Assembly: GCA_965205725.1 (NCBI GenBank)
Contig: OZ242189.1
Span: 558,001 to 622,000, forward strand
Origin: G965205725 sp965205725
GTDB lineage: Bacteria; Pseudomonadota; Gammaproteobacteria; Pseudomonadales; Halieaceae
Direction: 5' to 3'
DNA length: 64,000 nucleotides
Shown: piece by piece, positions 51,388-60,113 of the stretch
Numbering within the stretch: position 1 is the stretch's first letter
How the letters are laid out: each line of letters begins with the position of its first letter
Notes under the pieces: generated by a model
The model's database searches: none
Seen by the model: only the letters and a program-made list of their open reading frames with translations
What the model was told of the DNA's origin: nothing
Position numbers and translations under genes: made by a program

Positions 51388-51406
51388 GCCAGGAGTCTGT
51401 CTGGCC
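51388..51406 (+). other. GCCAGGAGTCTGTCTGGC motif after the acyl-CoA ligase
   Basis: Palindromic surround (GCCAG ... CTGGC) of the GGAGTCTG octamer. The same octamer lies just past the xerD, CNNM and TonB receptor genes. Confidence 0.5.
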
Positions 51407-51675
51407 CAGGGCTGTGCTCTTTCGGGCTCAGGGCTGTGCTCTTTCGGGCTCAGGGCTGTGCTCTTTCGGGCTCAGGGCTGTGCTCTTTCGGGCTCAGGGC
51501 TGTGCTCTTTCGGGCTCAGGGCTGTTTTGGGCTCAAGGCTGTTTTGGGCTCAGGGCTGTTTTGGGCTCAGGGTTGTTTTGGGCTCAGGGCTGTTTTGGGC
51601 TCAAGGCTGTGCTCTTTCGGGTTCAGGGCTGTTTTGGGCTCAGGGTTGTTCTCTTTTGGGCTCAGGGCTGTGCCG
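51407..51675. repeat. 22-bp and 17-bp tandem array between convergent genes
   Basis: Five units of 22 bp (CAGGGCTGTGCTCTTTCGGG plus CT), then about eight units mostly of 17 bp (CAGGGCTGTTTTGGGCT) with mixed forms near the end. It fills the gap between the 3' ends of the acyl-CoA ligase (+) and RND permease (-) genes. Long open frames over it are repeat artefacts. Confidence 0.95.
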
Positions 51676-51714
51676 GTCTCTCCCTGATGACGAGGGCCTA
51701 AATCCGGCAGGTTC

Positions 51715-54700
51715 CTAGCCGGGCAGGGTGTTTGTGGCGGCGGGTTTTTCGGGCAACGGTGCAAGCGGAGAGGCGGGTTTTTCTTTGCCCAGCGGCAGGT
51801 AAAACACCGGCAGTACAAACAGGGTGAACAGGGTGCCCACCAGCATACCTGCGGCAATCATCAAACCGATGGCAAAGCGACTATTGGCGCCAGCGCCGGA
51901 AGCCAGAATCAGCGGTAAAACACCCAGTACCGTGGCAAAGGTCGTCATCAAAATAGGCCGCAGCCGCAAGCCGGCAGCTTCCAATACAGCCTGTTGACGA
52001 TTGCACCCTTGCCGCACCAGTTGGTTGGCGAAGTCTACGATCAAAATTCCATGCTTGCTGATCAGCCCGATCAGTGTCAGCAACCCAACCTGGGTGTAGA
52101 TATTAAATGTTGTCATACCGACCGCTATAGGGACGACTGCGCCGAATATGGATAAGGGTACGCTGATCAACACGACAAAAGGGTCTCTAAAGCTGTTGAA
52201 CTGCGCGGCCAGGACTAGATAAATCAGCAATAAAGAAGCGGCAAATAACAGAAGAAAGCTGCCACTTTCCTGGATATAGCGTCGCGATTGTCCCGAGTAT
52301 CCGGCGCGAAACCCTGGGGGTGATAACTCCTCAAGTTTCTCTTCGAGAAATTTCAGGCCCGTTCCCAGGGTATTGGGTGGCATCATCATGCCCTGAATGG
52401 TGGCGCTATTGAGTTGCTGATATTGGCGCAAGGTATTGGGTTCTACTTTTTGGCCGAGACTTATTACAGTAGAGAGAGGAATCAATTGCCCGGATTTGCT
52501 GCGCAGGTAATAGCGCTCCAGCCACTCTTTGGTAAGGCGGAATCCACGCTCTGCCTGGAGTATGACCTTGTAACTGCGCCCCTCCATGGTGAAGCGATTG
52601 GTCTCGCCTTCACCCAGCATAACCTGTAGTGTGTCGCCAATGTCCTGCATAGAGAGACCCAGGCGGGCAGCGCGGTCACGGTCAATGCTCACATTGATTT
52701 CGGGCCGGCTAAAGCGTAGATCTTTGGTAACAAAAATAAACAGACCCGACTCGCGTGCGGCGGCCAGTACTTCCTCGGCAACCGAATTAACAACGGCATA
52801 GTCGGCGGTGGAAGCGACAACAAAACTGACGGGTAGTCCGCTGTCTGAGCCGGGCAGCGCTGGATTGGCAAAGGAGAAAATTTCCAGGCCGCTGATTCTG
52901 GCAAAACGCTCCTGTAATTCCAGGTGCACTTCCTGTTGAGTGCGTTCGCGTTCTTCCCAGGGTACGAATGATAGCCCGCCAAAGACACTGTTGGTTCGGT
53001 TTACCTGCCAGGCATGGCTGATTTCCGGCGACTTCTTCCAGGTTGCCACCATCTCGTCCAAAAACATATTGGTGTATTCAAGATTGCTGTAGTCCGGGGG
53101 ATTGGCAACCACGAACAGGTCGCCATCGTCCTCCTCTGGTGCTAATTCGCTTTGAGTGAAGCTAAAAAGTACCGGCAGGCTGGCGAGAATGACCACAGCA
53201 AAGAAGATGACCGCGCCACGGTTTTCCAGGCTGAAGCCGAGACCTCTCTGATAGAGCAGCCGCAGTGATTCAAAGTGTTGGTCCAGCCAGTCGGCAATTT
53301 TGCCCTGGTGGTCGTGATCAGTGAGCACACGCGAGCACATCATTGGGCTCATGGTCAGTGCCACAACGCCGGAAACAATCACGGCACCCGCCAGGGTCAG
53401 CGCAAACTCGCTGAACAACACGCCGGTCAATCCGCCGAGAAAGCCGATTGGCGCGTAGACCGCAGCCAGGGTTAAAGTCATGGCGATAACGGGCAGGGCC
53501 ACTTGCCTGGCGCCAACCAGGGCCGCCTGCATTGGCGTTTTTCCCTCCTCGATATGTCGGTGCACGTTTTCCACCACCACAATGGCATCGTCTACCACCA
53601 GGCCGATGGCGATGACCATGGCCAACAAGGTGAGCAGGTTGATAGAGAAACCCATGGCATAGATTAAGAACAGCACGCCAATCAGCGACAGCGGAATTGT
53701 GACCAGGGGAATCAGCACGACCCGGACAGAGCCGAGAAATAAATAGATGACCAATACCACAATGAGTCCGGCTTCAAGCAGGGTCTGAGCCACTTCCAAC
53801 AGAGCCGTTTTAATTTTTACCGAGCCGTCAAAATCCATAAAGATTTTTAGGTCAGCAGGAAATTCCTGTTGCAGGCGCGGCAGTACGGCTTTGACATTGG
53901 CGGCAACTTCCAGCGGGTTGGCGCCGGGCGCTTCGTTGATGGCGACAAACACGCTCTCGCGGCCACTGGAAAAACTGGCGACTTCATAGCTTTCCTCAGC
54001 CAGCTCCAGCTCAGCAACATCACCCAATAAAACCCGTTGCTGGCCTTCCTGGCGCACTACAACCCTGGCGAAGTCTTCCGGGCTTTGCATATCGGTTTCG
54101 GCGTCAACACTGGCTCGCACCAGTGCTCCCCTGGTCATGCCCGGCGCGGAAATATAATTTTCCCGACGAATGGCCTGGCTTATATCAATCGCAGTAACGC
54201 CATAGGCCGCCATTTTTGTCGGGTTTAACCAGACCCGCATGGCCATGGGGCTGTTGAATATACGCGCCCGGCCCACCCCGTCCAGCGTCGACAGCTCCGG
54301 CTGTATATTGCGAATCAGATAATCTGTGATTTGAGCGCGCGACATTTGTTCGCTGAGAAAAGCCAGGTACATCATCGCGTCGCCACCCGTCGCCGTGGTG
54401 ACTACCGGGTCCTCGATGTCGCGTGGCAAATCGGTGCGCGCCTCGTTGGCTTTGGCGATTACCTCGCCGAGAACATCGCTGCTGTTCTGGCCAAGCTCAA
54501 CATAAATTTCAATGCTGGAAATGCCCGGATTGCTTTCGGAGCTCATGTACTCGATACCGCGGGCGCTGGCCAGGCGTCGCTGCAAAGGCTCGGTGACAAA
54601 TCCCTTTACGGTGCGGGCACTGGCGCCCGGATAGACGGTTGTGACGTAGATGACACTCTTTTCGAGTGCCGGGAATTCACGGATCGTCAGGTTGCTTGCA

Positions 54701-54789
54701 GATTGAGCACCCAGTACCAGCAGTAAACTGCTCACCACAATGGCCAGCACCGGGCGCTGAACAAACAAGTCGGTAAATTTCATTGACAT
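51715..54789 (-). CDS. RND-family efflux permease (HAE1 type)
   Basis: 1024 residues, AcrB-like: 12 transmembrane helices in two halves, each with a large periplasmic loop. Helix 4 has the proton-relay Asp pair in VVDDAIVVVENVHRH. It exports drugs or lipids using the proton gradient, with the adaptor encoded just upstream and an outer-membrane channel encoded elsewhere. Start at 54789 (MSMKFTDLFVQRPVLAIVVS) or Met3 at 54783. MITE copy 5 abuts this start, its AAAGG end five bases before the ATG. Stop reads TAGGAACCTGCCGG, similar to the xerD tail. Confidence 0.95.
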   Translation of the reverse strand: MSMKFTDLFVQRPVLAIVVSSLLLVLGAQSASNLTIREFPALEKSVIYVTTVYPGASARTVKGFVTEPLQRRLASARGIEYMSSESNPGISSIEIYVELGQNSSDVLGEVIAKANEARTDLPRDIEDPVVTTATGGDAMMYLAFLSEQMSRAQITDYLIRNIQPELSTLDGVGRARIFNSPMAMRVWLNPTKMAAYGVTAIDISQAIRRENYISAPGMTRGALVRASVDAETDMQSPEDFARVVVRQEGQQRVLLGDVAELELAEESYEVASFSSGRESVFVAINEAPGANPLEVAANVKAVLPRLQQEFPADLKIFMDFDGSVKIKTALLEVAQTLLEAGLIVVLVIYLFLGSVRVVLIPLVTIPLSLIGVLFLIYAMGFSINLLTLLAMVIAIGLVVDDAIVVVENVHRHIEEGKTPMQAALVGARQVALPVIAMTLTLAAVYAPIGFLGGLTGVLFSEFALTLAGAVIVSGVVALTMSPMMCSRVLTDHDHQGKIADWLDQHFESLRLLYQRGLGFSLENRGAVIFFAVVILASLPVLFSFTQSELAPEEDDGDLFVVANPPDYSNLEYTNMFLDEMVATWKKSPEISHAWQVNRTNSVFGGLSFVPWEERERTQQEVHLELQERFARISGLEIFSFANPALPGSDSGLPVSFVVASTADYAVVNSVAEEVLAAARESGLFIFVTKDLRFSRPEINVSIDRDRAARLGLSMQDIGDTLQVMLGEGETNRFTMEGRSYKVILQAERGFRLTKEWLERYYLRSKSGQLIPLSTVISLGQKVEPNTLRQYQQLNSATIQGMMMPPNTLGTGLKFLEEKLEELSPPGFRAGYSGQSRRYIQESGSFLLLFAASLLLIYLVLAAQFNSFRDPFVVLISVPLSIFGAVVPIAVGMTTFNIYTQVGLLTLIGLISKHGILIVDFANQLVRQGCNRQQAVLEAAGLRLRPILMTTFATVLGVLPLILASGAGANSRFAIGLMIAAGMLVGTLFTLFVLPVFYLPLGKEKPASPLAPLPEKPAATNTLPG

Positions 54790-54790
54790 G

Positions 54791-54968
54791 GAGACCTTTG
54801 CGCGAAAGCCTTTTGCACGAAAGCCCTGTCACCGGCATGCGGTCGTCGCCTGACAGCGGCTGCGGTTGGTAAAATCGTACTCAACCGGTCATGGATACCC
54901 ATAAACTCCCTCATTGCGTGCGGTTTTGCCTGGTTTGAAAGCGAAACCATCTTATGTGCAAAGGTCTC
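54791..54968. mobile_element. MITE-like element, copy 5 (178 bp) inside the RND operon
   Basis: Diverged copy with ends GAGACCTTTGCGCG and GTGCAAAGGTCTC, long form plus an internal duplication of CACGAAAGCC near the left end. No clear target duplication (only ACA shared). Its last two bases complete the TGA stop of the adaptor gene, and its other end abuts the permease start. Confidence 0.85.
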
Positions 54969-56037
54969 ACAGTGTCACTGATTCGTCGACCTGCACCAGC
55001 GCGCCCCCGTAGAGCTTGTTTTGCCCCGCAGTGACGACCCGTTCACCAGCCTCAAGCCCTTTAGTAATAGCGATGCGACCATCGCGTACTGCGCCTGCTT
55101 TGACAATGCGAGCGCTGACCCTTAGCGTGCCTTGATCATCGGTATTGATCACATAAACAGTGTTGCCCTGAATTGAATAGGTGATCGCTGTTTCGGGCAC
55201 ACTCAATATATCCAGGCTGGTTCCCAGGGTTACGGTAACACTGGCAAACATGCCTGGCAGCAGTCCCTGGCTGTCCTCAATGCTTGCGCGCACCAGAATA
55301 TTGCTGGTGTCCGGGTTGACCCGAGAGTCCACCGCCGTCAGTGTTGCGGGAATTTGGCGCTCGGCAAAGGCCGCCACTGTTAGCTCAATACCCAGGCCAG
55401 CTTTTAACAGTGGTGCAAACCGGGCCGGTAAGGTGAAGTCAATTTCGAGCTGAGCTAAATCCTGCAGGGTGGCGATCTCGGTGCCGGCAGACACATAGTC
55501 GCCCACGTCTACTTTGCGAATGCCGATGATGCCGCTAAAGGGAGCCTGTATGCGTTTGTTGCGAATGCGTGCCTCAGTTTCTGCCAGTTGTGCTTTTGCC
55601 TTTTCCAGGTCTGCTTTAGAGCGATCATATTGTGATTCTGGAATTGACTTTTGTTTAATTAACTTGGCATCGCGCTCGAACAATAGCCTGGCCAAATCAA
55701 GGCTGGCAACCTGGTTGCGGCGGCTGGCCTGTTCGATATCGTCATTGAGTACAACCAGTTCCTGTCCAACATCTACGTGGTCGCCAGAGCGAAAGTTGAT
55801 ACCAGTAATTTCTCCGCTGGTTTCTGAGGCAAGCTCCACCCCGCGCAGAGCCTTAATGGTTCCGACAGCCTCCAGGTTTTGCTCCCAGGTTGCGGGTTGG
55901 GCGTAGGCTGCGGCTATGGTAACCGGCGGTGGGGTGAAATCGGCGTTGGCAAATGCGGATATGCGCACATACTGATAGGCGCCGATGGCACCGAAAATTG
56001 CCGATAACAGGCAGGCAACATAAATATACGCTCGCAC
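54967..56037 (-). CDS. RND efflux periplasmic adaptor (HlyD/MFP)
   Basis: 356 residues: N-terminal membrane anchor (YVACLLSAIFGAIGAYQYV), lipoyl halves GEITGINFRSGDHVDVGQEL and IQAPFSGIIGIRKVDVGDYV around a coiled-coil hairpin, then beta-barrel and membrane-proximal domains (LPGMFASVTVTLG, VVTAGQNKLYGGALVQV). It links the permease to an outer-membrane channel. First gene of the pair. The TGA stop is T from the gene and GA from the inserted element. Confidence 0.95.
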   Translation of the reverse strand: MRAYIYVACLLSAIFGAIGAYQYVRISAFANADFTPPPVTIAAAYAQPATWEQNLEAVGTIKALRGVELASETSGEITGINFRSGDHVDVGQELVVLNDDIEQASRRNQVASLDLARLLFERDAKLIKQKSIPESQYDRSKADLEKAKAQLAETEARIRNKRIQAPFSGIIGIRKVDVGDYVSAGTEIATLQDLAQLEIDFTLPARFAPLLKAGLGIELTVAAFAERQIPATLTAVDSRVNPDTSNILVRASIEDSQGLLPGMFASVTVTLGTSLDILSVPETAITYSIQGNTVYVINTDDQGTLRVSARIVKAGAVRDGRIAITKGLEAGERVVTAGQNKLYGGALVQVDESVTL

Positions 56038-56077
56038 AACTCGCTCCCTTGTTCTGAGTCTGTCAGTTTATACCAAA

Positions 56078-56096
56078 TAACTGGTCTACCAGATCA
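56078..56096. promoter_or_regulatory. Palindrome upstream of the adaptor and SDR genes
   Basis: AACTGGTCTACCAGAT (CTGGT/ACCAG dyad) lies in the divergent gap. It recalls GntR/FadR-type sites but the half-site spacing is one base short, so only a possible operator is claimed. Confidence 0.3.
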
Positions 56097-56169
56097 TTTT
56101 ATTCGCCAGGTCTGGCTAGATATCCAGGCTATGGGTGACACTGTGGAAGACACTGTGAGGAGAGAAGCC

Positions 56170-56970
56170 ATGAGCATATTTGATCAATTCAGACTGGACG
56201 GACAGGTTGCCGTTATTACCGGTGCGGGAAAGGGTATTGGCGCTGCCATAGCCAGAACCTACGCCGAAGCAGGGGCCAATGTTGTTCTGGGTGCGAGAAC
56301 CGAGTCTGATCTGGAACAGGTGGCGGCTGATGTTGAGGCCCTCGGGCAAAAAGCGGCCTGGGTGCAAACGGATGTGATGCAGGCTGACCATTTGCAGCGC
56401 CTGGCAGATACGGCTATGGAGACCTTGGGCCGCATCGATATTTTGGTCAACAATGCCGGCGGTTTTCCCCCAGGACCAGCGCTGGATACCTCGGTGGAGA
56501 CTTTTAATCAGGCCATACATTTTAATGTCAGTACAGCCTATGCCATGACGTTGATCTGTGTACCGCTGATGATGAAGTCCGCGGGTGCTGGCTCTATTGT
56601 GAACATCTCGTCGGTAGCTGGAGAAAAGCCGACACCGTGTTTTTCCACTTACGGTACGGCCAAAGGCGCATTGTCCTTACTGACCAGGGAGTTTGCCCAG
56701 GAGTTTGCACCTAAAGTCAGGGTGAATGCTATTGCAGTCGGTTCAACCCGGACAGACGCGCTTAACATGGTGCTAAACGACGCAATCGAAAAAACCATGA
56801 TAGATTTAACGCCGATGGCGCGTTTGGGAGAAGTGGAGGATGTTGCGCTGGGTGCACTTTATCTCGCATCGCCTGCCAGCAGCTATATCACTGGGGATGT
56901 ACTGGCCATAAACGGGGGCCTTGAGCGCCTGAATATGCAGATGCCGAGAGCTTTTGGGGGGTTTGGCTAG
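56170..56970 (+). CDS. Short-chain dehydrogenase/reductase
   Basis: Start at the ATG at 56170 after AGGAGAG; 266 residues. TGAGKGIGAAIA cofactor site, NNAGGFPPGP, Ser in NISSVAGEKP, catalytic YGTAK, and the closing YITGDVLAINGGLERL. A classical SDR similar to 7-alpha-hydroxysteroid or acetoacetyl-type reductases; substrate unknown. Not the same group as the SDR at 32222. Confidence 0.93.
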   Translation: MSIFDQFRLDGQVAVITGAGKGIGAAIARTYAEAGANVVLGARTESDLEQVAADVEALGQKAAWVQTDVMQADHLQRLADTAMETLGRIDILVNNAGGFPPGPALDTSVETFNQAIHFNVSTAYAMTLICVPLMMKSAGAGSIVNISSVAGEKPTPCFSTYGTAKGALSLLTREFAQEFAPKVRVNAIAVGSTRTDALNMVLNDAIEKTMIDLTPMARLGEVEDVALGALYLASPASSYITGDVLAINGGLERLNMQMPRAFGGFG

Positions 56971-57041
56971 GGCTACTGGGAACCGGGGTGCCGATGTATT
57001 AAGCTTACGCCGTCAAATTGCCCTGTACACTGGAGGTATCG

Positions 57042-58607
57042 ATGCTAACAAATATGCGCTTGCGTCAGCTCGACAAACAACTGACCGACGCTCAATCTTA
57101 TGAAGAATGGCAGAAACTGGCAGAGGAGCACGACCGCATAAGCGGCAAGCAGCGCTGGCGCCAAATAGACCAAACGCCTTTATACGATTACAACTCAATA
57201 CGCGGACGCCTCGACCGTTTGCGCCAATTGCGTGCTCGCCACGATGATATAGGGCTTTTATTTACCCTCAACGAGGGTATTCACGGCAATATGGGCGGCA
57301 TGGGTAATAGCAAACTCTACCGGGAAGCAAAAGCGGGCACTAAAAAACTGATTGAAGACTACGTTGAGGAAATTGTGCTGGCCCTGAAGCATTTGGCAGA
57401 GCTGGAGTCAGACGAAATCACTGTCGCCGATAAGCTGGATTTTTTTTACAGAGCTAATCACTGCTACGGCCGTTCTGCGTTGATGCTCAGCGGCGGCGGT
57501 GTGCTGGGCTTCTATCATCTGGGCGTGGTTAAAATTCTTGTAGAGCAAGGTCTGTTGCCGAGAGTCATTTCCGGTTCCAGCGCCGGCGCGCTAATTGCCG
57601 CAGTTCTCGGCACTCACAATGATGAGGAGTTGACGCAGTTTTTTGATCCGACCCATGTGCGTTTTGAGGCGGAACACGAGGCGAGCTTTATCGACAAATT
57701 GCTCTTTGGCGGTAACCAGGCCATGGATATTGGTGATCTGGAGAATATTCTGGAGCGTATGATCCCGGATATGACCTTCCAGGAAGCCTATGAGAAAACC
57801 GGTCGCCAAATCAGTATGACGGTGGCCCCGGTTGAGCCCCAGCAAACATCGCGCTTGCTGAATGCCATCGCCTCTCCCAATGTGTTGATTCGCTCTGCGG
57901 TTAAGGCATCCTCAGCGGTGCCGGGCGTATTTCCGCCAGTCACCCTGCAAGCTCGTAATATGTATGGCGATGTGCAGGATTATTTGCCATCGCGACAGTG
58001 GGTTGATGGCTCTATCAGCGATGATTTACCCGCCAAGCGGCTGGGCCGTCTGTACAGCACCAACCACTCCATTGTCAGTATGGTGAACCCTATTGCGTTG
58101 CCGTTCTTAACCCCCGGCAAGGAGCCGAGCCGGCTAATTTCTTCGATGGGCAAGTTTGGCATGGAGTTAGCCCGTGGGACGTTAAACCTGTACCGTGTAC
58201 AGGTGCAAAAGAATGGCACTGAATGGCCGCGTTTTTCTGCACTGATAAGCGGTATTCACAGCCTGATGGATCAAACCTATACCGGCGATATCAATATTGT
58301 GCCAGGCTTTCGCTGGTACAACCCGGCAAAACTTTTGTCGCATATTGACGAAGAAGAACTGACTGGTCTGATGTGTGAGGGTGAGCGCTCAACCTGGGAA
58401 CGGGTCACTGCCATTGATACCTGCACCCGTATCAGCCGCACCCTGGATGACATTCTGGAGCGATTTGAGCGGGGTGACCTGAAACCGATCCGGGCAGCAC
58501 GCCGCCGTCCCAAACGGCCGGATAACAAGAACGAGGCAAAAACCGCAAAAAAGCCCGCCAGGAAAACCGCTAAAACTGTAAAGCCGCGCCTGGTGAAGGC
58601 CGCCTGA
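57042..58607 (+). CDS. Patatin-like phospholipase with DUF3336
   Basis: Start at the ATG at 57042 (MLTNMRLRQLDKQLTDAQSY) after GGAGG; 521 residues. DUF3336 N-terminal domain (ANHCYGRSALMLSGGGVLGF at its end), oxyanion GGGVLG near residue 150, nucleophile GSSAG near 177 and catalytic Asp in WVDGSISDDLP near 321. A Lys/Arg/Ala-rich C-terminal tail (PKRPDNKNEAKTAKKPARKT) is unusual and may bind membranes or nucleic acid. Hydrolyses acyl lipids. Confidence 0.93.
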   Translation: MLTNMRLRQLDKQLTDAQSYEEWQKLAEEHDRISGKQRWRQIDQTPLYDYNSIRGRLDRLRQLRARHDDIGLLFTLNEGIHGNMGGMGNSKLYREAKAGTKKLIEDYVEEIVLALKHLAELESDEITVADKLDFFYRANHCYGRSALMLSGGGVLGFYHLGVVKILVEQGLLPRVISGSSAGALIAAVLGTHNDEELTQFFDPTHVRFEAEHEASFIDKLLFGGNQAMDIGDLENILERMIPDMTFQEAYEKTGRQISMTVAPVEPQQTSRLLNAIASPNVLIRSAVKASSAVPGVFPPVTLQARNMYGDVQDYLPSRQWVDGSISDDLPAKRLGRLYSTNHSIVSMVNPIALPFLTPGKEPSRLISSMGKFGMELARGTLNLYRVQVQKNGTEWPRFSALISGIHSLMDQTYTGDINIVPGFRWYNPAKLLSHIDEEELTGLMCEGERSTWERVTAIDTCTRISRTLDDILERFERGDLKPIRAARRRPKRPDNKNEAKTAKKPARKTAKTVKPRLVKAA

Positions 58608-59957
58608 TTGGTGACTGATCCGCTTCAGGGTAAGCCTTCCGCCGTTTTTTTTCGATATGCCATGCCCACGATTGTGGGCATGATTGCGATTTCCTCGGCC
58701 ACTATCATCGACGGACTATTTGTCGGCAACTATGTTGGCTCGGAAGCCCTGGCGGCGGTCAATATTTCCATGCCGGTCGTTTCCCTGCTGATCGGCTATT
58801 CATTTATGTTCGCCATCGGCGGCTCCGTCATGGCTGGCAAATTCCTCGGTGAAAGTAAAAGGGCTGCGGCATCGGATATTTTCAGCCGGGTCCTTGTGGT
58901 GCAATTGCTAAGCAGTTTGGTGGTCACTGCACTGGGTCTGATTTTTCTGGATGCGCTGACCTATCTGCTCGGTGCCAGCGGTAAGCTGGTTGCAACGACT
59001 CAGTTGTACCTGCCCATTATGCTTTGGTTTATGCCGGTGTTTATGGTTGGCGTGGTTCTGGAATACTTCGTGCGGGTTGACGAGCGGCCAATGCTGGCAG
59101 GTAGCGCCTTTGTGTTGGGGGCACTGGTTAACATTTTTCTCGACTGGCTGCTGATAGCCGAATTGGGTTACGGCTTGAAAGGTGCAGCCTGGGCCACCGG
59201 CCTTGCTTACGTGGCAACTTTCCTTGTGTTGGTACCCCATTTCTTTTCATCAAAATCCAGGTTGGGCTGGAATCTTGCTGTTGGCCGTTGGAGTGATGTG
59301 ACACGCGCAGCCTTCAATGGCGTTTCTGACTTTGCCAATGAAGCATCGGCAGGCATTACCACACTGTTGTTTAACTGGGTGATGATGAGTCGCTTTGGTG
59401 TGGAAGGAGTGGCCGCTTTTGCCATCGTAAATTACATCCTCTATTCGGGGTTGTTAGTCAGCTTTGCAGTGGGCGATTCCTTGCAGCCAATAGTCAGCCA
59501 GTGTTTCGGTGCGCGCAATCCCCAGCGAATCCGGTCATTTATGCAGGTGGCTGTTACCTGGGTGCTGGCTGCCAGCGCGCTGGTAGTTCTGGTCTTAATG
59601 CTGGTTCCCGAAGTGTTGATAAACATTTTCCTCAGCGATGCCAGTCGTGAGGGGAACGCAGCGTCAGCTATAGCGGGTGCTTTTATTGCGCTGTTCTGGC
59701 CAGCGTTTATTTTTAACGGTGTGAACATCTGCTACTCGGCCTACTGTACTGCCATGCATAAGCCGTTGCCCTCTGCGGTTATTGCTGTATTTCGCAGTTT
59801 GCTGCTGCCAGCATTGTTTGTATTTGGGTTGCCACCATTACTCGGAGATTCAGGCGTGTTTGTTGCGATTCCCCTGGCTGAATTTTTTGCGGTTTTTATT
59901 GCGATATATGTTTATCGACAATACGCCCCGGAGCGCCTTGTCCAGCGCGCCTGGTAG
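58608..59957 (+). CDS. MATE-family efflux transporter
   Basis: 449 residues, about twelve helices in two MATE halves: PTIVGMIAISSATIIDGLFV with VGSEALAAVNISMPVV at the start, and FNGVSDFANEASAGITTLLF with GVEGVAAFAIVNYI in the second half. Cation-coupled export of organic cations or similar. It begins at a TTG or GTG directly after the patatin stop, so it is probably cotranscribed. The 3' end is followed after 3 bp by a decayed ISNCY-type end. Confidence 0.9.
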   Translation: MVTDPLQGKPSAVFFRYAMPTIVGMIAISSATIIDGLFVGNYVGSEALAAVNISMPVVSLLIGYSFMFAIGGSVMAGKFLGESKRAAASDIFSRVLVVQLLSSLVVTALGLIFLDALTYLLGASGKLVATTQLYLPIMLWFMPVFMVGVVLEYFVRVDERPMLAGSAFVLGALVNIFLDWLLIAELGYGLKGAAWATGLAYVATFLVLVPHFFSSKSRLGWNLAVGRWSDVTRAAFNGVSDFANEASAGITTLLFNWVMMSRFGVEGVAAFAIVNYILYSGLLVSFAVGDSLQPIVSQCFGARNPQRIRSFMQVAVTWVLAASALVVLVLMLVPEVLINIFLSDASREGNAASAIAGAFIALFWPAFIFNGVNICYSAYCTAMHKPLPSAVIAVFRSLLLPALFVFGLPPLLGDSGVFVAIPLAEFFAVFIAIYVYRQYAPERLVQRAW

Positions 59958-59960
59958 TCT

Positions 59961-60113
59961 TGTTAGTACCACATAAACTGTCCGGTCTTGTAGCACATGA
60001 TCTGTCCGGTTTTTATAGTGCCCCGAGGAGGTGTGCTTATGAGACGGACGGAGTGATTACAGGAGGCCCGATTGATGCGGCCGTGGACGGACGGAGGCTA
60101 GAACCCGCTCGGC
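59961..60113 (+). mobile_element. Decayed left end of an ISNCY-type element
   Basis: Begins TGTTAGTACCACATAAACTG and follows the left end of the element at 45358 through GTAGCACATGATCTGTCCGG, GAGGAGG and ATGAGACGGACGGAG. The transposase frame then hits TGA and the sequence shrinks to nothing by about 60113. The right end and most of the gene are gone. Confidence 0.85.

Noticed and set aside
51197..51718. Open frames over the 22/17-bp array after the acyl-CoA ligase
   Set aside because: Low-complexity repeats of Leu-Phe-Arg-Ala-Gln type produced by the tandem array.
56078..56096. FadR-type operator for fatty-acid control
   Set aside because: The dyad has four instead of five bases between TGG and CCA; kept only as an unspecified palindrome.
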